The notes under the pieces are model-generated. The model saw nothing but the letters and a program-made list of their open reading frames with translations, had not been told where the DNA came from and did not search any database. A stretch of 64,000 nucleotides of DNA from Bacteroidetes bacterium 43-16 (lineage in GTDB: Bacteria > Bacteroidota > Bacteroidia > Chitinophagales > Chitinophagaceae): assembly GCA_001897525.1 (NCBI GenBank), contig MKTB01000017.1, positions 310,001-374,000 on the forward strand, written 5' to 3'. The position numbers and the translations under genes were made by a program. Within the stretch, counting starts at the first letter, position 1. Every line of letters starts with the position of its first letter. Below, piece by piece: positions 44,179 to 55,277 of the stretch.

Positions 44179-46446
44179 TTATGCCACACCAAATTCTTTA
44201 CGGATGATATTCAAAGCAGAACCTGCTTTAAACCATTCGATCTGTTGTGCATTATAAGTATGATTTACCGGAAACTCTTCCAGCGAACCATCTGCATGAT
44301 GTAAGATGATCGTCAGTTGTTTACCCGGGGCAAACTCTGTCAGTCCTACGATATCGATTGTATCATCTTCGCGGATCTTATCATAATCTGCTTTGTCTGC
44401 AAAGGTTAATCCCAACATACCTTGTTTTTTCAGGTTGGTCTCATGGATACGGGCAAAAGATTTCACCAGTACCGCCCTTACACCCAGGTGACGGGGCTCC
44501 ATGGCCGCATGCTCACGGGAAGAACCTTCACCATAGTTTTCATCCCCGATCACTATAGACCCGATACCGGCTGCTTTATAAGCTCTCTGTACATCAGGCA
44601 CAGCGCCATATTCACCGGTCAGCTGATTTTTAACCGTATTCGTTTGTTCATTATAGAAATTGGTAGCACCGATGAGCATATTGTTGGAAATATTGTCCAG
44701 GTGTCCACGGAACTTCAACCAGGGGCCAGCCATAGAGATATGGTCGGTAGTACATTTACCTTTCGCTTTGATCAGTAATTTAAGGCCCCTCAGGTCTACA
44801 CCTTCCCAGGCCGGGAACACTTCCAATAACTGCAGGCGGGATGAAGTAGGAGATACGATCACCTCAACCTGGCTGCCATCTTCGGCAGGGGCCTGGTAAC
44901 CGGCATCGGCCACTTCAAAACCTTTAACCGGCAATTCCCATCCTGTTGGCGGGTCCAGCTTCACCTGCTGTCCGTCTTCATTCATTAAAGTATCGGTCAG
45001 TGGGTTAAAAGTCAGGTCACCGGCAATGGCCAAGGCCGTAACGATCTCCGGGGAACCTACGAAAGCGTAGGTATTCGGGTTACCATCCTGGCGCGCGGCA
45101 AAGTTCCTGTTAAAGGAGTGGATAATGGTATTTTTTTCTTTCTTCTCAGCTCCTTCACGTGCCCACATACCAATACAAGGTCCGCAGGCATTGGCAAATA
45201 CCGTACCGCCGATCTTTTCAAAAGTATTGATAAACCCGTCGCGCTCAATAGTGAAACGCACCAGTTCTGAGCCCGGAGTAATGGTATATTTAGCTTTGGT
45301 TTTTAAATTTTTGGTCACCGCCTGCTCTGCAAGGTTGGCAGCACGGCTGATGTCTTCATAAGAAGAGTTGGTACAAGACCCGATCAGTCCTACTTCCAGG
45401 TTGGTCGGCCAACCGTTGGCAGCAGCCGCTTCTTTCATTTTTGAGATCGGCGTTGCCAGGTCCGGGGAGAAAGGTCCGTTAATATAAGGTTCTAAGGTGG
45501 ACAGATCTAATTCGATCACCTGGTCGAAATAAGCTTCAGGATTAGCATATACCTCATCATCACCAGTCAAATGTTCTCTTACTTTATTGGCTTCATCAGC
45601 AATTTCAGCACGGCCGGTCGCTCTTAAATAGCGCTCCATAGAGTCATCATAACCGAAAGTAGAAGTCGTGGCCCCGATCTCGGCACCCATATTACCAATA
45701 GTACCTTTACCGGTACAAGAGATATTTTTAGCCCCTTCACCAAAGTACTCCACGATACAACCCGTACCGCCTTTTACAGTCAGCTTACCTGCTACCCAGA
45801 GGATGATATCTTTTGGAGTAGCCCAGCCATTCAGGCTGCCTTTCAGGTGCACCCCGATGAGCTTAGGCATTTTTAATTCCCAGGGCAGACCGGCCATCAC
45901 ATCACAGGCATCGGCACCGCCGACACCGATCGCGATCATACCCAGGCCACCTGCATTGGGCGTATGAGAATCGGTACCGATCATCATACCACCCGGGAAG
46001 GCATAGTTTTCCAGGACTACCTGGTGAATGATACCGGCTCCTGCTTTCCAGAACCCAAGACCATAACGGTCAGATACGGAAGACAGGAAATCGTACACTT
46101 CTTTATTGGTATCTACAGCAACCTGCAGATCAGATACTGATTCGTTTTTAGCCTGGATCAGGTGATCACAGTGTACTGTTGAGGGCACCGCCACCTGGTC
46201 ACGTCCGCAAGTCATGAACTGCAAGAGGGCCATCTGGGCCGTAGCATCCTGCATAGCAACCCTGTCCGGCCGGAAATCCACGTAGTCTTCACCTCTTTTA
46301 AGCGGTGTCGTAGCCGGCTTATCCAGGTGGGCATACAGTATTTTCTCCGTTAAAGTCAAAGGACGATTGATCAGCTGACGTGCTGCTTCTATCTTAGCAG
46401 GCATTTCAGCGTACACTTTTTTGATTAAATCTAAATCGAAAGCCAT
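44179..46446 (-). CDS. Aconitate hydratase, mitochondrial type
   Basis: 755 aa; [119 protein letters not shown]. Confidence 0.95.
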   Translation of the reverse strand: MAFDLDLIKKVYAEMPAKIEAARQLINRPLTLTEKILYAHLDKPATTPLKRGEDYVDFRPDRVAMQDATAQMALLQFMTCGRDQVAVPSTVHCDHLIQAKNESVSDLQVAVDTNKEVYDFLSSVSDRYGLGFWKAGAGIIHQVVLENYAFPGGMMIGTDSHTPNAGGLGMIAIGVGGADACDVMAGLPWELKMPKLIGVHLKGSLNGWATPKDIILWVAGKLTVKGGTGCIVEYFGEGAKNISCTGKGTIGNMGAEIGATTSTFGYDDSMERYLRATGRAEIADEANKVREHLTGDDEVYANPEAYFDQVIELDLSTLEPYINGPFSPDLATPISKMKEAAAANGWPTNLEVGLIGSCTNSSYEDISRAANLAEQAVTKNLKTKAKYTITPGSELVRFTIERDGFINTFEKIGGTVFANACGPCIGMWAREGAEKKEKNTIIHSFNRNFAARQDGNPNTYAFVGSPEIVTALAIAGDLTFNPLTDTLMNEDGQQVKLDPPTGWELPVKGFEVADAGYQAPAEDGSQVEVIVSPTSSRLQLLEVFPAWEGVDLRGLKLLIKAKGKCTTDHISMAGPWLKFRGHLDNISNNMLIGATNFYNEQTNTVKNQLTGEYGAVPDVQRAYKAAGIGSIVIGDENYGEGSSREHAAMEPRHLGVRAVLVKSFARIHETNLKKQGMLGLTFADKADYDKIREDDTIDIVGLTEFAPGKQLTIILHHADGSLEEFPVNHTYNAQQIEWFKAGSALNIIRKEFGVA

Positions 46447-46675
46447 ATATCTATTGTTTATTCTTATTTGTCAAAATCAGATGACAATTTACGAATTAAG
46501 TTGCAGTATTACCTTTGATTTTCTGTTAAATTTTGGTAAGTTTAAATAGCTTGATTTTCATCCTGGAACAAGCTCAGTCAAAAAAGCCCCTTGATGATGC
46601 ATGAATAGATTCACAAGAACTAGTCCTGTGTTAAAAAAGGAAAGAACTTAATCCCATTTTTTTCAGTTAGCAATA

Positions 46676-47290
46676 CTATTCAAACCTGATCTTCTTGAAT
46701 AATTTTCCTTTATAAACCGCTTTCGCAGTATTGGTCTCATTCATATAAGCTAGCCTGGTTTTGGAAACAAGGTCCACAAAAGTAATAGTTGGAATGTATT
46801 GCTGCTCATCCGTCTGAAAATAGCCGACAATTATAAATTGGTCGTCATTGAGCCATTTTACGTCTTCATATTCACAGGAAGGGCCACAAAAAGCAATTTG
46901 AACAAATCTTTTATGCTTCATATCCACTAATAATACGGCCTGGTCAACATCTGAAACACCATAATAAGCTCCATGCCTAAATTCTATATCGATGTAGGCG
47001 CTCAGCAGGTCTACAGCAAATGATTTACCCGGATTGTGAATTAGAAAATCTTTGTATTGCTTAATATATGCGGACCAGTCTTCCGGTACATTATTAGTTA
47101 CCTCTAAGTCCAGCTCTGTTTTATATCCGGCATCAAATTTTTCAAAGTCTAAATGTTTAAAATGCTGGACAAACTCCGGGAAATTAGCTTTTATAAACTG
47201 CCGGTATTCGCGCGGTTGCTGTGCGAATACAATATTTACTACTAAAAACAAGCTGATCGTTATTACGAGTTTTAACAGGCTTTGCTTCAT
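46676..47290 (-). CDS. Hypothetical secreted protein
   Basis: 204 aa with signal peptide MKQSLLKLVITISLFLVVNIVFAQQ; no family recognised. Confidence 0.65.
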   Translation of the reverse strand: MKQSLLKLVITISLFLVVNIVFAQQPREYRQFIKANFPEFVQHFKHLDFEKFDAGYKTELDLEVTNNVPEDWSAYIKQYKDFLIHNPGKSFAVDLLSAYIDIEFRHGAYYGVSDVDQAVLLVDMKHKRFVQIAFCGPSCEYEDVKWLNDDQFIIVGYFQTDEQQYIPTITFVDLVSKTRLAYMNETNTAKAVYKGKLFKKIRFE

Positions 47291-47521
47291 ACGTACAATA
47301 AGCTTTATGAATGTTTGTTACCAATCAATCTGAATGCATAAAAATAAACATCAAAGTTTACATTACTCATTAATAGAATAACTACAAGTTCTGTCAATAG
47401 TTCTGAAATAATTTTGTAATTTTGAATGATATTTCAAAATCTATTTAATTAGTTGATAATCAATGATTTGAAAAAATATTCTGCAAACAAAACCAAGTAT
47501 AAAAATCAATAATACGCTATT

Positions 47522-49516
47522 ATGAAAATTAAAAAAAAGCTACTTGTATTATTCTTACTCTGTTCTCAGCTAAGTATTGCTCAGACGATTCGTTATGTAA
47601 AGCCCGGAGCAACGGGAACAGGAGCATCCTGGGCAAATGCCTCCGGAGATATCCAGAATATGATCAATACTTCGGTTGCAGGCGACCAGATCTGGATCGC
47701 AGCCGGTACTTATAAGCCTAACCGTAAAGTACATGAGACCAATCTTATCACTCCGGATAATCCTTATAATGCTTTTGTATTAAAAGCAGGCGTGAAATTA
47801 TATGGAGGATTTGCCGGTACTGAATCCTCCCTGGCTAGTCGCAACTGGTCTTCCAACCTGAGCATATTAAGTGGCTACCTGGGCACTTCAAATAATATTA
47901 TTAACAAGTCTTATCACGTGGTCGTAAGTGCCGGAAATGCTGTTTCGGGAAGCGATACGGCAACATTAGACGGCTTTACCGTTCGGGATGGCCGCGCTAA
48001 TCAAAATAGTTTTAGCTCAGTAGTAAACGGGCTCTATATTGATCATAATGCAGGCGCTGGTATATACACTGTAGGGGACGGGCCTTCTTCTGCTCCCATT
48101 ATAGCCAATTGTACCATTTCAAACGATTCCGCATTGGCAGCAGGTGGCGGCATTTATAACTGGACTTCATATCCTGTTATCAAGAACTGTATTATAAAAG
48201 ACAATGTGACCTATTCGGGCAAAGGAGGCGGTATTTGTAATGATGGTGCTGCTTCATTGATCTACAACTCCACGATTACCAATAATACAGGCGGCGATGG
48301 TGGTGGTATCTATAATGCAGACTCTTCATCCATTATTAAAAACTGTGTCATTGCCGGGAATACAGCTGCAGGATCAGGTGGAGGTATTTATAACTGTTGC
48401 AGTGCTTACCCGAAAATAACTAATTGTAAGCTGATAAACAATACAGCAACTTATGGAGGCGGTATTTATAATTGGTATGCTTCTGCTCCGGTTATCACCA
48501 ATTGTACCATTGCAGGCAATACCGTAAGCGGGCATAGTGGTGGCATTTATAACATGAACAGTGGTTCAAATGTAACAACAGTGCGCAACTCTATTATTTG
48601 GGGTAATTCCAGTAGCATAACGAATGCCGGTACTTCGATCGCAGTTACCTATAGCCTGGTAGAGAACGGTTTTTCCGGTACGGGCAACAGCAGTTCTGAT
48701 CCTTTATTTGTGAATACTGCAGCAGGAGATTATACTTTACAGGCGCTTAGTCCTGCTATTGATCAGGGCAGTAATGCTGCATACAGTATGGTAGGCAATA
48801 TCAGTACAGATAAAGATCTGGGTAATCGTCCAAGACTTACAGGAACAACAATAGATATGGGCGCTTATGAATTATGTAGCCTTACAACAGGTACAGATAT
48901 CATTACTGCCTGTGGCAGCTATACCTGGATAAACGGAATTACTTATACAAGCAGTAATAATACGGCTACCGATACCCTGATCAATGCTTCGGGCTGTGAT
49001 AGCGTAGTCACCTTGAATTTAACGATAAACACCTCACCTGAAACCTTAGTCACGAACGACGGACATACCGCTACGGCTTCCCAGGCAGGAGCAGGTTATC
49101 AATGGATCAATTGTGCTACCAACCAAGCCATATCCGGTGCTACCCATCAAAGCTTTACCGCCACAACGGCCGGCACTTATAAAGTTGCCCTTTCCTTAAA
49201 TGGCTGTTCCGATACTTCGGATTGCATCAATCTGAGTCCGACAAGCATAAAAGAAACCGATTGGGAAAAGGCGATCAGTATTTTCCCGAGTCCTGCTAAG
49301 GATCTGGTGACCATTTTATTCCATAAATTGACTCCCGGAAACCTGGATATCACTATTATTGACCTGCAAGGCCGTGTTGTATTTCATTCAGAAGAACAGG
49401 TGGCTTCGGCCAACCATGCAAGCAATATTGATTTAAATAAGCTGGCCAGAGGAACTTATATAGTAAAAATCAGGAATAAGGATGAATCAGGTATAAAAAA
49501 ATTAGTATTGCGCTAA
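47522..49516 (+). CDS. Right-handed parallel beta-helix secreted protein with T9SS type A sorting domain
   Basis: 664 aa; repeats IxNCxIxxNTAxxGGGIYNxxxxxPxIxNC; C-terminal ISIFPSPAKDLVTILFHKL...GTYIVKIRNKDESGIKKLVLR. Confidence 0.92.
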   Translation: MKIKKKLLVLFLLCSQLSIAQTIRYVKPGATGTGASWANASGDIQNMINTSVAGDQIWIAAGTYKPNRKVHETNLITPDNPYNAFVLKAGVKLYGGFAGTESSLASRNWSSNLSILSGYLGTSNNIINKSYHVVVSAGNAVSGSDTATLDGFTVRDGRANQNSFSSVVNGLYIDHNAGAGIYTVGDGPSSAPIIANCTISNDSALAAGGGIYNWTSYPVIKNCIIKDNVTYSGKGGGICNDGAASLIYNSTITNNTGGDGGGIYNADSSSIIKNCVIAGNTAAGSGGGIYNCCSAYPKITNCKLINNTATYGGGIYNWYASAPVITNCTIAGNTVSGHSGGIYNMNSGSNVTTVRNSIIWGNSSSITNAGTSIAVTYSLVENGFSGTGNSSSDPLFVNTAAGDYTLQALSPAIDQGSNAAYSMVGNISTDKDLGNRPRLTGTTIDMGAYELCSLTTGTDIITACGSYTWINGITYTSSNNTATDTLINASGCDSVVTLNLTINTSPETLVTNDGHTATASQAGAGYQWINCATNQAISGATHQSFTATTAGTYKVALSLNGCSDTSDCINLSPTSIKETDWEKAISIFPSPAKDLVTILFHKLTPGNLDITIIDLQGRVVFHSEEQVASANHASNIDLNKLARGTYIVKIRNKDESGIKKLVLR

Positions 49517-49559
49517 AAAAGATTCACCTGCTATTTTTCAAGGCATTACCAAAAACATA

Positions 49560-49593
49560 AAACGAGGCTACCTGCAAGCAGGTAGCCTCGTTT
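49560..49593. terminator. Bidirectional intrinsic terminator
   Basis: AAACGAGGCTACCTGC-aa-GCAGGTAGCCTCGTTT, perfect 16-bp stem between convergent genes. Confidence 0.92.
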
Positions 49594-49610
49594 ATTATTA
49601 AAAAGAAATA

Positions 49611-52373
49611 TTAGTTAGTAGTAACCGGAGCAAACTTAGTTAAGTTGATGCCCTGCACCGCTGCTTTATACTCCTCAATATTAGGAATGCGGCCCAAAAT
49701 AGCGGAAAGTACAACCACCGGGGTAGAAGCCAGTAATGACTCTCCTTTTTTGCGATCAGAATCTTCTACTACACGGCCCTGGAACAAGCGCGTAGAAGTA
49801 GCCAGTACGGTATCTCCTTTTGCTGCTTTCTCCTGGTTACCCATACACAGGTTACAACCCGGACGCTCTAAATACATAATATTTTCATATTCTGTACGGG
49901 CTGTATTTTTTGGCAACAGGTCGCTGAACTCGAAGCCGGAATATTTTTGCAACATATCCCAATCACCTTCTTCTTTCAATTCATCAATGATATTGTAAGT
50001 AGGTGCTGCTACCACCAAAGGTGCATTGAACTTAACCTCGCCCTGCTGCTGCTCCAGGTTTTTCAACATTTGAGCCACGATCTTCAAATCGCCTTTATGC
50101 ACCATGCAAGATCCTACAAAACCAAGATCCACTTTTTTATCGCCTTCGTAGAAAGACAGTTCACGAATGGTATCGTGCGTATATCTTTTAGAAACGTCTA
50201 CATTATTCACATCAGGATCCGCGATCATCGGTTGATCGATCACATCTAAATCGACTACAACTTCAGCATAGTATTTAGCATTTGCATCCGGCATCAAAGC
50301 AGGTTTCTCACCCGATTTGATCTCTGCAATGCGCTTATCTGCTTTATTGATCAATCCTTGTAATACTTGTCTGCTGTTGTCCATACCCTTATCGATCATG
50401 ATCTGGATACGTCCTTTAGCAATGTCAAGCGATTCGATCAGGGTATCATCCTGGGAGATACAGATAGAAGCTTTTGCTTTCATCTCTGCCGTCCAGTCGG
50501 TGAAGGTAAAGGCCTGGTCAGCCAGTAAAGTACCTATGTGTACTTCAATGATCCTGCCCTGGAATACATTCTCCCCGTCAAACTGCTGCAACATTTGTAA
50601 TTGCGTAGCATGTACCACATCACGGAAGTCCATGTGCTCTTTCATTTCACCTTTGAAGGTTACTTTTACCGACTCAGGGATCGGCATAGAAGCCTCACCG
50701 GTAGCCAATGCCAAGGCAACCGTTCCGGAATCTGCTCCGAAAGCTACCCCTTTAGACATCCTGGTATGAGAGTCACCACCGATAATGATGGCCCATTCGT
50801 CAATAGTGATATCATTCAATACTTTATGGATCACATCCGTCATAGAGTGATACTCGCCTTTAGGGTCACGGGCAGTGATCACACCAAAGTCGTTCATAAA
50901 CTTCATCAGCTTAGGAATATTAGCCTGTGCTTTTTTATCCCATACAGAAGCGGTATGACAACCGGATTGGTAAGCGCCGTCCACGATCGGGGAGATAACG
51001 GTAGCCGCCATAGATTCCAGTTCCTGGGCCGTCATCAGACCGGTAGTATCCTGGGAACCTACGATGTTTACTTCTACACGTACATCAGAACCGGCATGTA
51101 ATACCGTACCCGGAGTGATACCTACTGCATTTCTATTGAATATTTTTTCAACAGCAGTCAGGCCTTGTCCTTCATTAGAGATTTCTTTGGAAGGTGCAAA
51201 AACCGGGGTAGGTTCGATTCCTAAAATTTTGGCCGCAATCGTCTGGATCTTTTTACCAAACACGATGGCATAAGAACCTCCCGCACGGATAAATTCTTTT
51301 TTCTGAGGTGTTAAAGCCTTGGAAATATCGATCAGTTCCTGCTCACCGTTATATAATTTCTTAGTCTTTGTATTGATCGTAAGTACGGTACCCGTAGCAA
51401 CAGAATAAACTTCTTCCAATACAGGATCGCCGTTTTCATTACGTACCACATTTCCTTCAGCATCTGTTTTCTTCACCCAGTTCTTCAGGTCGATACCGAT
51501 ACCACCCGTTACATCAACTGTAGTTAAAAAGATCGGGGAAATACCATTAGTACCACCCACAATAGGAGCGATATTTACAAACGGCACATATTTGCTGGCT
51601 TGCTTACCGGTCCATAAGGCCACGTTATTCACGCCCGACATACGGGAAGAACCCACGCCCATAGTACCTTTCTCCGCGATCAGCATCACGCTTTTATCCG
51701 GGTGATGCTCCTGAAGACCTTTGATCTCTAATTGCGCTTGTGGCGTGATCATACATAAGCCATGCAGCTCACGGTCAGAGCGTGAGTGTGCCTGGTTACC
51801 CGGAGACAATAAATCGGTAGAGATATCACCTTCACCGGCAATAAAAGTCACGATTTGAATTTCCTCAGGCACCTCTGGCAATTTCGTGAAAAACTCTGCT
51901 TTTGCGTAGCTTTCCAGGATATCTCTTGCAATCGGGTTTTCATTTTTGAAGGCTTCTCTAAGACGGTCCGTATCGGCATCATAAAGATAAACCTGTGTTT
52001 TCAATACTTCAGCAGCAGCTTTAGCAATAGTTATATCTGCTCCCAAAGCCAGGTCCAGTAATACTTCTATAGAAGGACCACCTTTCATATGAGACAATAA
52101 TTCAAAAGCAAAAGCAGGGGTAATTTCTGCCAATACCGATTCACCCAGGATGATTTCTTTTAAGAACTTGGCTTTCACTCCGGCAGCGCTCGTTGTACCC
52201 GGCAATGTGTTATAAATAAAAAACTGAAGCGAACCTTCGCGATGCTCGTTAGCAGTATCTTTAATTTGCGCGATAATTTCGCTTAACAATTCGGCACTGT
52301 CAATCGGTTTTGGATGAAGTCCTTGTTCTTTACGTTCTTCTATCTCTTTAAGATAATCCTGGTAAATGTTCAT
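49611..52373 (-). CDS. acnB: Bifunctional aconitate hydratase 2 / 2-methylisocitrate dehydratase
   Basis: 920 aa; N-terminal HEAT-like domain; GTMGVGSSRMSGVNNVALWTG, GGDSHTRMSKGVAFGADSGTVALALATGEASMPIPESVKV, GFVGSCMVHKGDLKIVAQ, RPGCNLCMGNQEKA. Confidence 0.96.
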   Translation of the reverse strand: MNIYQDYLKEIEERKEQGLHPKPIDSAELLSEIIAQIKDTANEHREGSLQFFIYNTLPGTTSAAGVKAKFLKEIILGESVLAEITPAFAFELLSHMKGGPSIEVLLDLALGADITIAKAAAEVLKTQVYLYDADTDRLREAFKNENPIARDILESYAKAEFFTKLPEVPEEIQIVTFIAGEGDISTDLLSPGNQAHSRSDRELHGLCMITPQAQLEIKGLQEHHPDKSVMLIAEKGTMGVGSSRMSGVNNVALWTGKQASKYVPFVNIAPIVGGTNGISPIFLTTVDVTGGIGIDLKNWVKKTDAEGNVVRNENGDPVLEEVYSVATGTVLTINTKTKKLYNGEQELIDISKALTPQKKEFIRAGGSYAIVFGKKIQTIAAKILGIEPTPVFAPSKEISNEGQGLTAVEKIFNRNAVGITPGTVLHAGSDVRVEVNIVGSQDTTGLMTAQELESMAATVISPIVDGAYQSGCHTASVWDKKAQANIPKLMKFMNDFGVITARDPKGEYHSMTDVIHKVLNDITIDEWAIIIGGDSHTRMSKGVAFGADSGTVALALATGEASMPIPESVKVTFKGEMKEHMDFRDVVHATQLQMLQQFDGENVFQGRIIEVHIGTLLADQAFTFTDWTAEMKAKASICISQDDTLIESLDIAKGRIQIMIDKGMDNSRQVLQGLINKADKRIAEIKSGEKPALMPDANAKYYAEVVVDLDVIDQPMIADPDVNNVDVSKRYTHDTIRELSFYEGDKKVDLGFVGSCMVHKGDLKIVAQMLKNLEQQQGEVKFNAPLVVAAPTYNIIDELKEEGDWDMLQKYSGFEFSDLLPKNTARTEYENIMYLERPGCNLCMGNQEKAAKGDTVLATSTRLFQGRVVEDSDRKKGESLLASTPVVVLSAILGRIPNIEEYKAAVQGINLTKFAPVTTN

Positions 52374-52806
52374 ATAATTTGAAATATGGGTCGGCAGACC
52401 AAACTGCCATTTTTTCTTTATTAAACTGTATAAATTAAAATAATATTTTATGCAATAAGTTTATTTTGGGCTTCAGCTGCAATTCCTTTATTCAAAGGTA
52501 TCACAACCTTGCTCCCAAGGCTTGCAAATTTAGTCAATAAAGAAGATTTAAAAAAATATTCGAGCCAAATAGTCATGTTTTTGTCATAAGATTTAACTAT
52601 AATTGAATATGATTTAACTATCTACTTTAGCCGGAGCAAAACCGCTTTGTTACATTGCCCCGGAATGCATACAGATGAGCGCAAATAAACATAAAACAAA
52701 TATCCATAAGTTCATTTCTACGGAAAACAGAACTACTTTTATAAAACGGGTATTTGATACATTGTTTTAAACCATAAGCTGCATACCTATTAAAAAAAAG
52801 ATACAC

Positions 52807-53202
52807 ATGAAACATCCCAACACCTTATTACTACGATTGATTGTTGCTATTATTTTAATCATACATGGAGCCGGAGGTATGTTCAATAATGGCGTGTATG
52901 AATTTGGTAAATTCTTTTTGGACAACAAGGGATTTGCTCCCATAGGCGTACCGCTTGCCTGGGCGATTAAAATATCTCATGTAATAGCCGCTATTTGTCT
53001 TTTAACCGAAAAATACATTAAGCTGGCTGGCCTGATCACTATTGTCGTTTTAATTGCAGGTATTTTCATGGTGCACTTGCCCAATGGCTGGTTTGTAGTG
53101 GGCGGCGGAACAAACGGTATTGAGTTCAATATATTACTCATCTTTGCGCTGCTTACCATTATGTTCCCTGATGGGATTTACAAAAGAAAAGCCCGGCCTT
53201 AA
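52807..53202 (+). CDS. DoxX-like family membrane protein
   Basis: 131 aa; LLRLIVAIILIIHGAGGMFNNGVYEFGKFFLDNKGFAPIGVPLAWAIKISHVIAAICLL. Confidence 0.8.
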   Translation: MKHPNTLLLRLIVAIILIIHGAGGMFNNGVYEFGKFFLDNKGFAPIGVPLAWAIKISHVIAAICLLTEKYIKLAGLITIVVLIAGIFMVHLPNGWFVVGGGTNGIEFNILLIFALLTIMFPDGIYKRKARP

Positions 53203-53247
53203 ACTGAATTAAGTACCGGGCAATATCATTGATGAATATATTATTCC

Positions 53248-54345
53248 TTACACATTAAAACGGAAGTGCATTACATCACCATCCGCTACCGTATATTCTT
53301 TTCCTTCAATACGTAATTTACCTTTCTCTTTAGCACCCGGCTCACCGCCCAGTTCTATATAGTCACTATAACCGATCACCTCGGCTTTGATGAATCCTTT
53401 TTCAAAATCCGTGTGGATCACACCGGCAGCCTGTGGGGCTTTCCAGCCTTTATTGATCGTCCAGGCACGCACCTCCTGCACCCCTGCAGTGAAGTAAGTG
53501 ATCAGGTCGAGTAAGTTATAAGCTGCCCTGATCAAGCGGTTCAGGCCCGGCTCAGCCAGTTTATACTCTTCCAGGAACAAAGCTTTATCATCCGGGTCTT
53601 CCATTTCAGAGATCTGTGCCTCGATATTGTTGCACATGATGATAATCTGTGCCCCTTCTTCATCCGCCACTTTTTTCAAAGCTTCTGAGTATTCATTACC
53701 CGTATGCATAGCCGCTTCTGCTACATTCGCAACATATAAAACCGGCTTGGCAGTCAGCAAAAAGATATCCGCTATCGCTTCTTTATCTTCTCCTTCCAGG
53801 CCCAGGCCACGTACATTCTTACCTTGCTCCAGGTGCGCCTTACATTTTACTAAAACATCCAGCGCCGCTTTCATTTTAGGATCGCTTTTTGCCATTTTTT
53901 CTACCCTGGCAATCTTCTTCTCAACGCTGGCAAGGTCGGCCAGTTGCAGTTCCGTATCAATGATCTCTTTATCACTCACCGGGTTGATGGCACCTTCTTC
54001 TCTTAATATATTTTCATCTTCAAAGCAACGTACCACGTGAATGATCGCATCCACTTCACGGATGTTGCCCAAAAACTTATTACCTAAACCTTCTCCTTTA
54101 GAAGCTCCCTTTACCAATCCTGCGATATCCACAAACTCAATGGCAGTAGGCAAAATACGCTCCGGTTGCACGATCTTGGCCAGGGCATCCAGGCGCTCAT
54201 CGGGTACATCTACCAATCCCACATTAGGTTCAATAGTACAGAATCTATAGTTAGAAGCCTGTGCCTTAGCACTGTTGCTTACTGCGTTAAATAAAGTTGA
54301 TTTACCCACATTTGGTAATCCGACAATGCCTGCCTGTAAAGCCAT
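53248..54345 (-). CDS. ychF: Redox-regulated ATPase YchF
   Basis: [56 protein letters not shown]-terminal TGS-like [28 protein letters not shown]. Confidence 0.97.
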   Translation of the reverse strand: MALQAGIVGLPNVGKSTLFNAVSNSAKAQASNYRFCTIEPNVGLVDVPDERLDALAKIVQPERILPTAIEFVDIAGLVKGASKGEGLGNKFLGNIREVDAIIHVVRCFEDENILREEGAINPVSDKEIIDTELQLADLASVEKKIARVEKMAKSDPKMKAALDVLVKCKAHLEQGKNVRGLGLEGEDKEAIADIFLLTAKPVLYVANVAEAAMHTGNEYSEALKKVADEEGAQIIIMCNNIEAQISEMEDPDDKALFLEEYKLAEPGLNRLIRAAYNLLDLITYFTAGVQEVRAWTINKGWKAPQAAGVIHTDFEKGFIKAEVIGYSDYIELGGEPGAKEKGKLRIEGKEYTVADGDVMHFRFNV

Positions 54346-54436
54346 GTTTTAAAAAATTTGTGCAAATATAATACTATTTACGCTCCTAATTAAACGCAAA
54401 AGTATCAATTCGCTAAAGCTTATGCTGAGATATATT

Positions 54437-54444
54437 TATCTTTG
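54437..54444 (+). promoter_or_regulatory. Putative -7 element (TATCTTTG) for the alpha/beta hydrolase gene
   Basis: TATCTTTG about 26 nt upstream of ATG 54471; the -33 element is not clear. Confidence 0.5.
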
Positions 54445-54470
54445 CCCGCAATCATATTTCCGGATCGGTC

Positions 54471-55277
54471 ATGCAAACAGGCGTTTTAAAGTACGAAAAC
54501 AATACATTACAGGTAAACAGGCTGGGGCAGGGGAAGCAATTACTCTTTGCTTTTCATGATTTCGGCCAGCATGCTGAGGTGTTTGCTCCGCTGGAACGCG
54601 CGCTGGGTCACCGTTACACCATTATAGCCATCGAAATTCCCGGCCTGGGACATTCCATATGGCAGCAAAAACAGGTGGATAAGCTGGCCCTGGTCACCAT
54701 AATAGAACGCTTCAAACTGGAGTTCAAAGTAGAAAAATTTGACCTGCTGGCGTTGGGCTTCGGTGCCCTTTATGCCTTAAGCCTGATGGAACAAAGAAGC
54801 GAATGGATCGAAAAAGTAGTGCTTTTTGCCCCCGACGGTTTGAGAAGAAGCTCCTGGCAATCCCTGGCTACCCGGCATTTTTATGCTAAAGGCAGGATCA
54901 AAGCAGCTATTGCACAACCGGAGAAAGCCGCGCAAAAACTAAAAGGCATCCGCAACTGGGGCATCCTGAAAAAAGAATGGACCGCGCCTCTGGACGATTA
55001 TATTAAAAACGATACGGTAAGAAGTAGCTGGAATCAGGTGTACCCGCTTCATTACAAACTCGTGCCCGAGATCCAGAAAGTGCGCTGGAATGTAAAAAAG
55101 AACAAGATAGAATTACATATGTATTGTCCCGAGCATGCCCTGGTGCTGAAAAAGGATGCTTTAAAATTCGCCAAAAAACAGGATTTTACTGTAGTAAACC
55201 TGCTTCCCGAGGCCGATTTTGAAAACATACCGGGCTTGTTAAACCTGTCAGAAGCCATTTTTAATCCGAGACAATAA
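54471..55277 (+). CDS. Alpha/beta hydrolase fold protein
   Basis: QLLFAFHDFGQHAEVFAPLERALGHRYTIIAIEIPGLGHS...FDLLALGFGALYALSLMEQ. Confidence 0.78.
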   Translation: MQTGVLKYENNTLQVNRLGQGKQLLFAFHDFGQHAEVFAPLERALGHRYTIIAIEIPGLGHSIWQQKQVDKLALVTIIERFKLEFKVEKFDLLALGFGALYALSLMEQRSEWIEKVVLFAPDGLRRSSWQSLATRHFYAKGRIKAAIAQPEKAAQKLKGIRNWGILKKEWTAPLDDYIKNDTVRSSWNQVYPLHYKLVPEIQKVRWNVKKNKIELHMYCPEHALVLKKDALKFAKKQDFTVVNLLPEADFENIPGLLNLSEAIFNPRQ

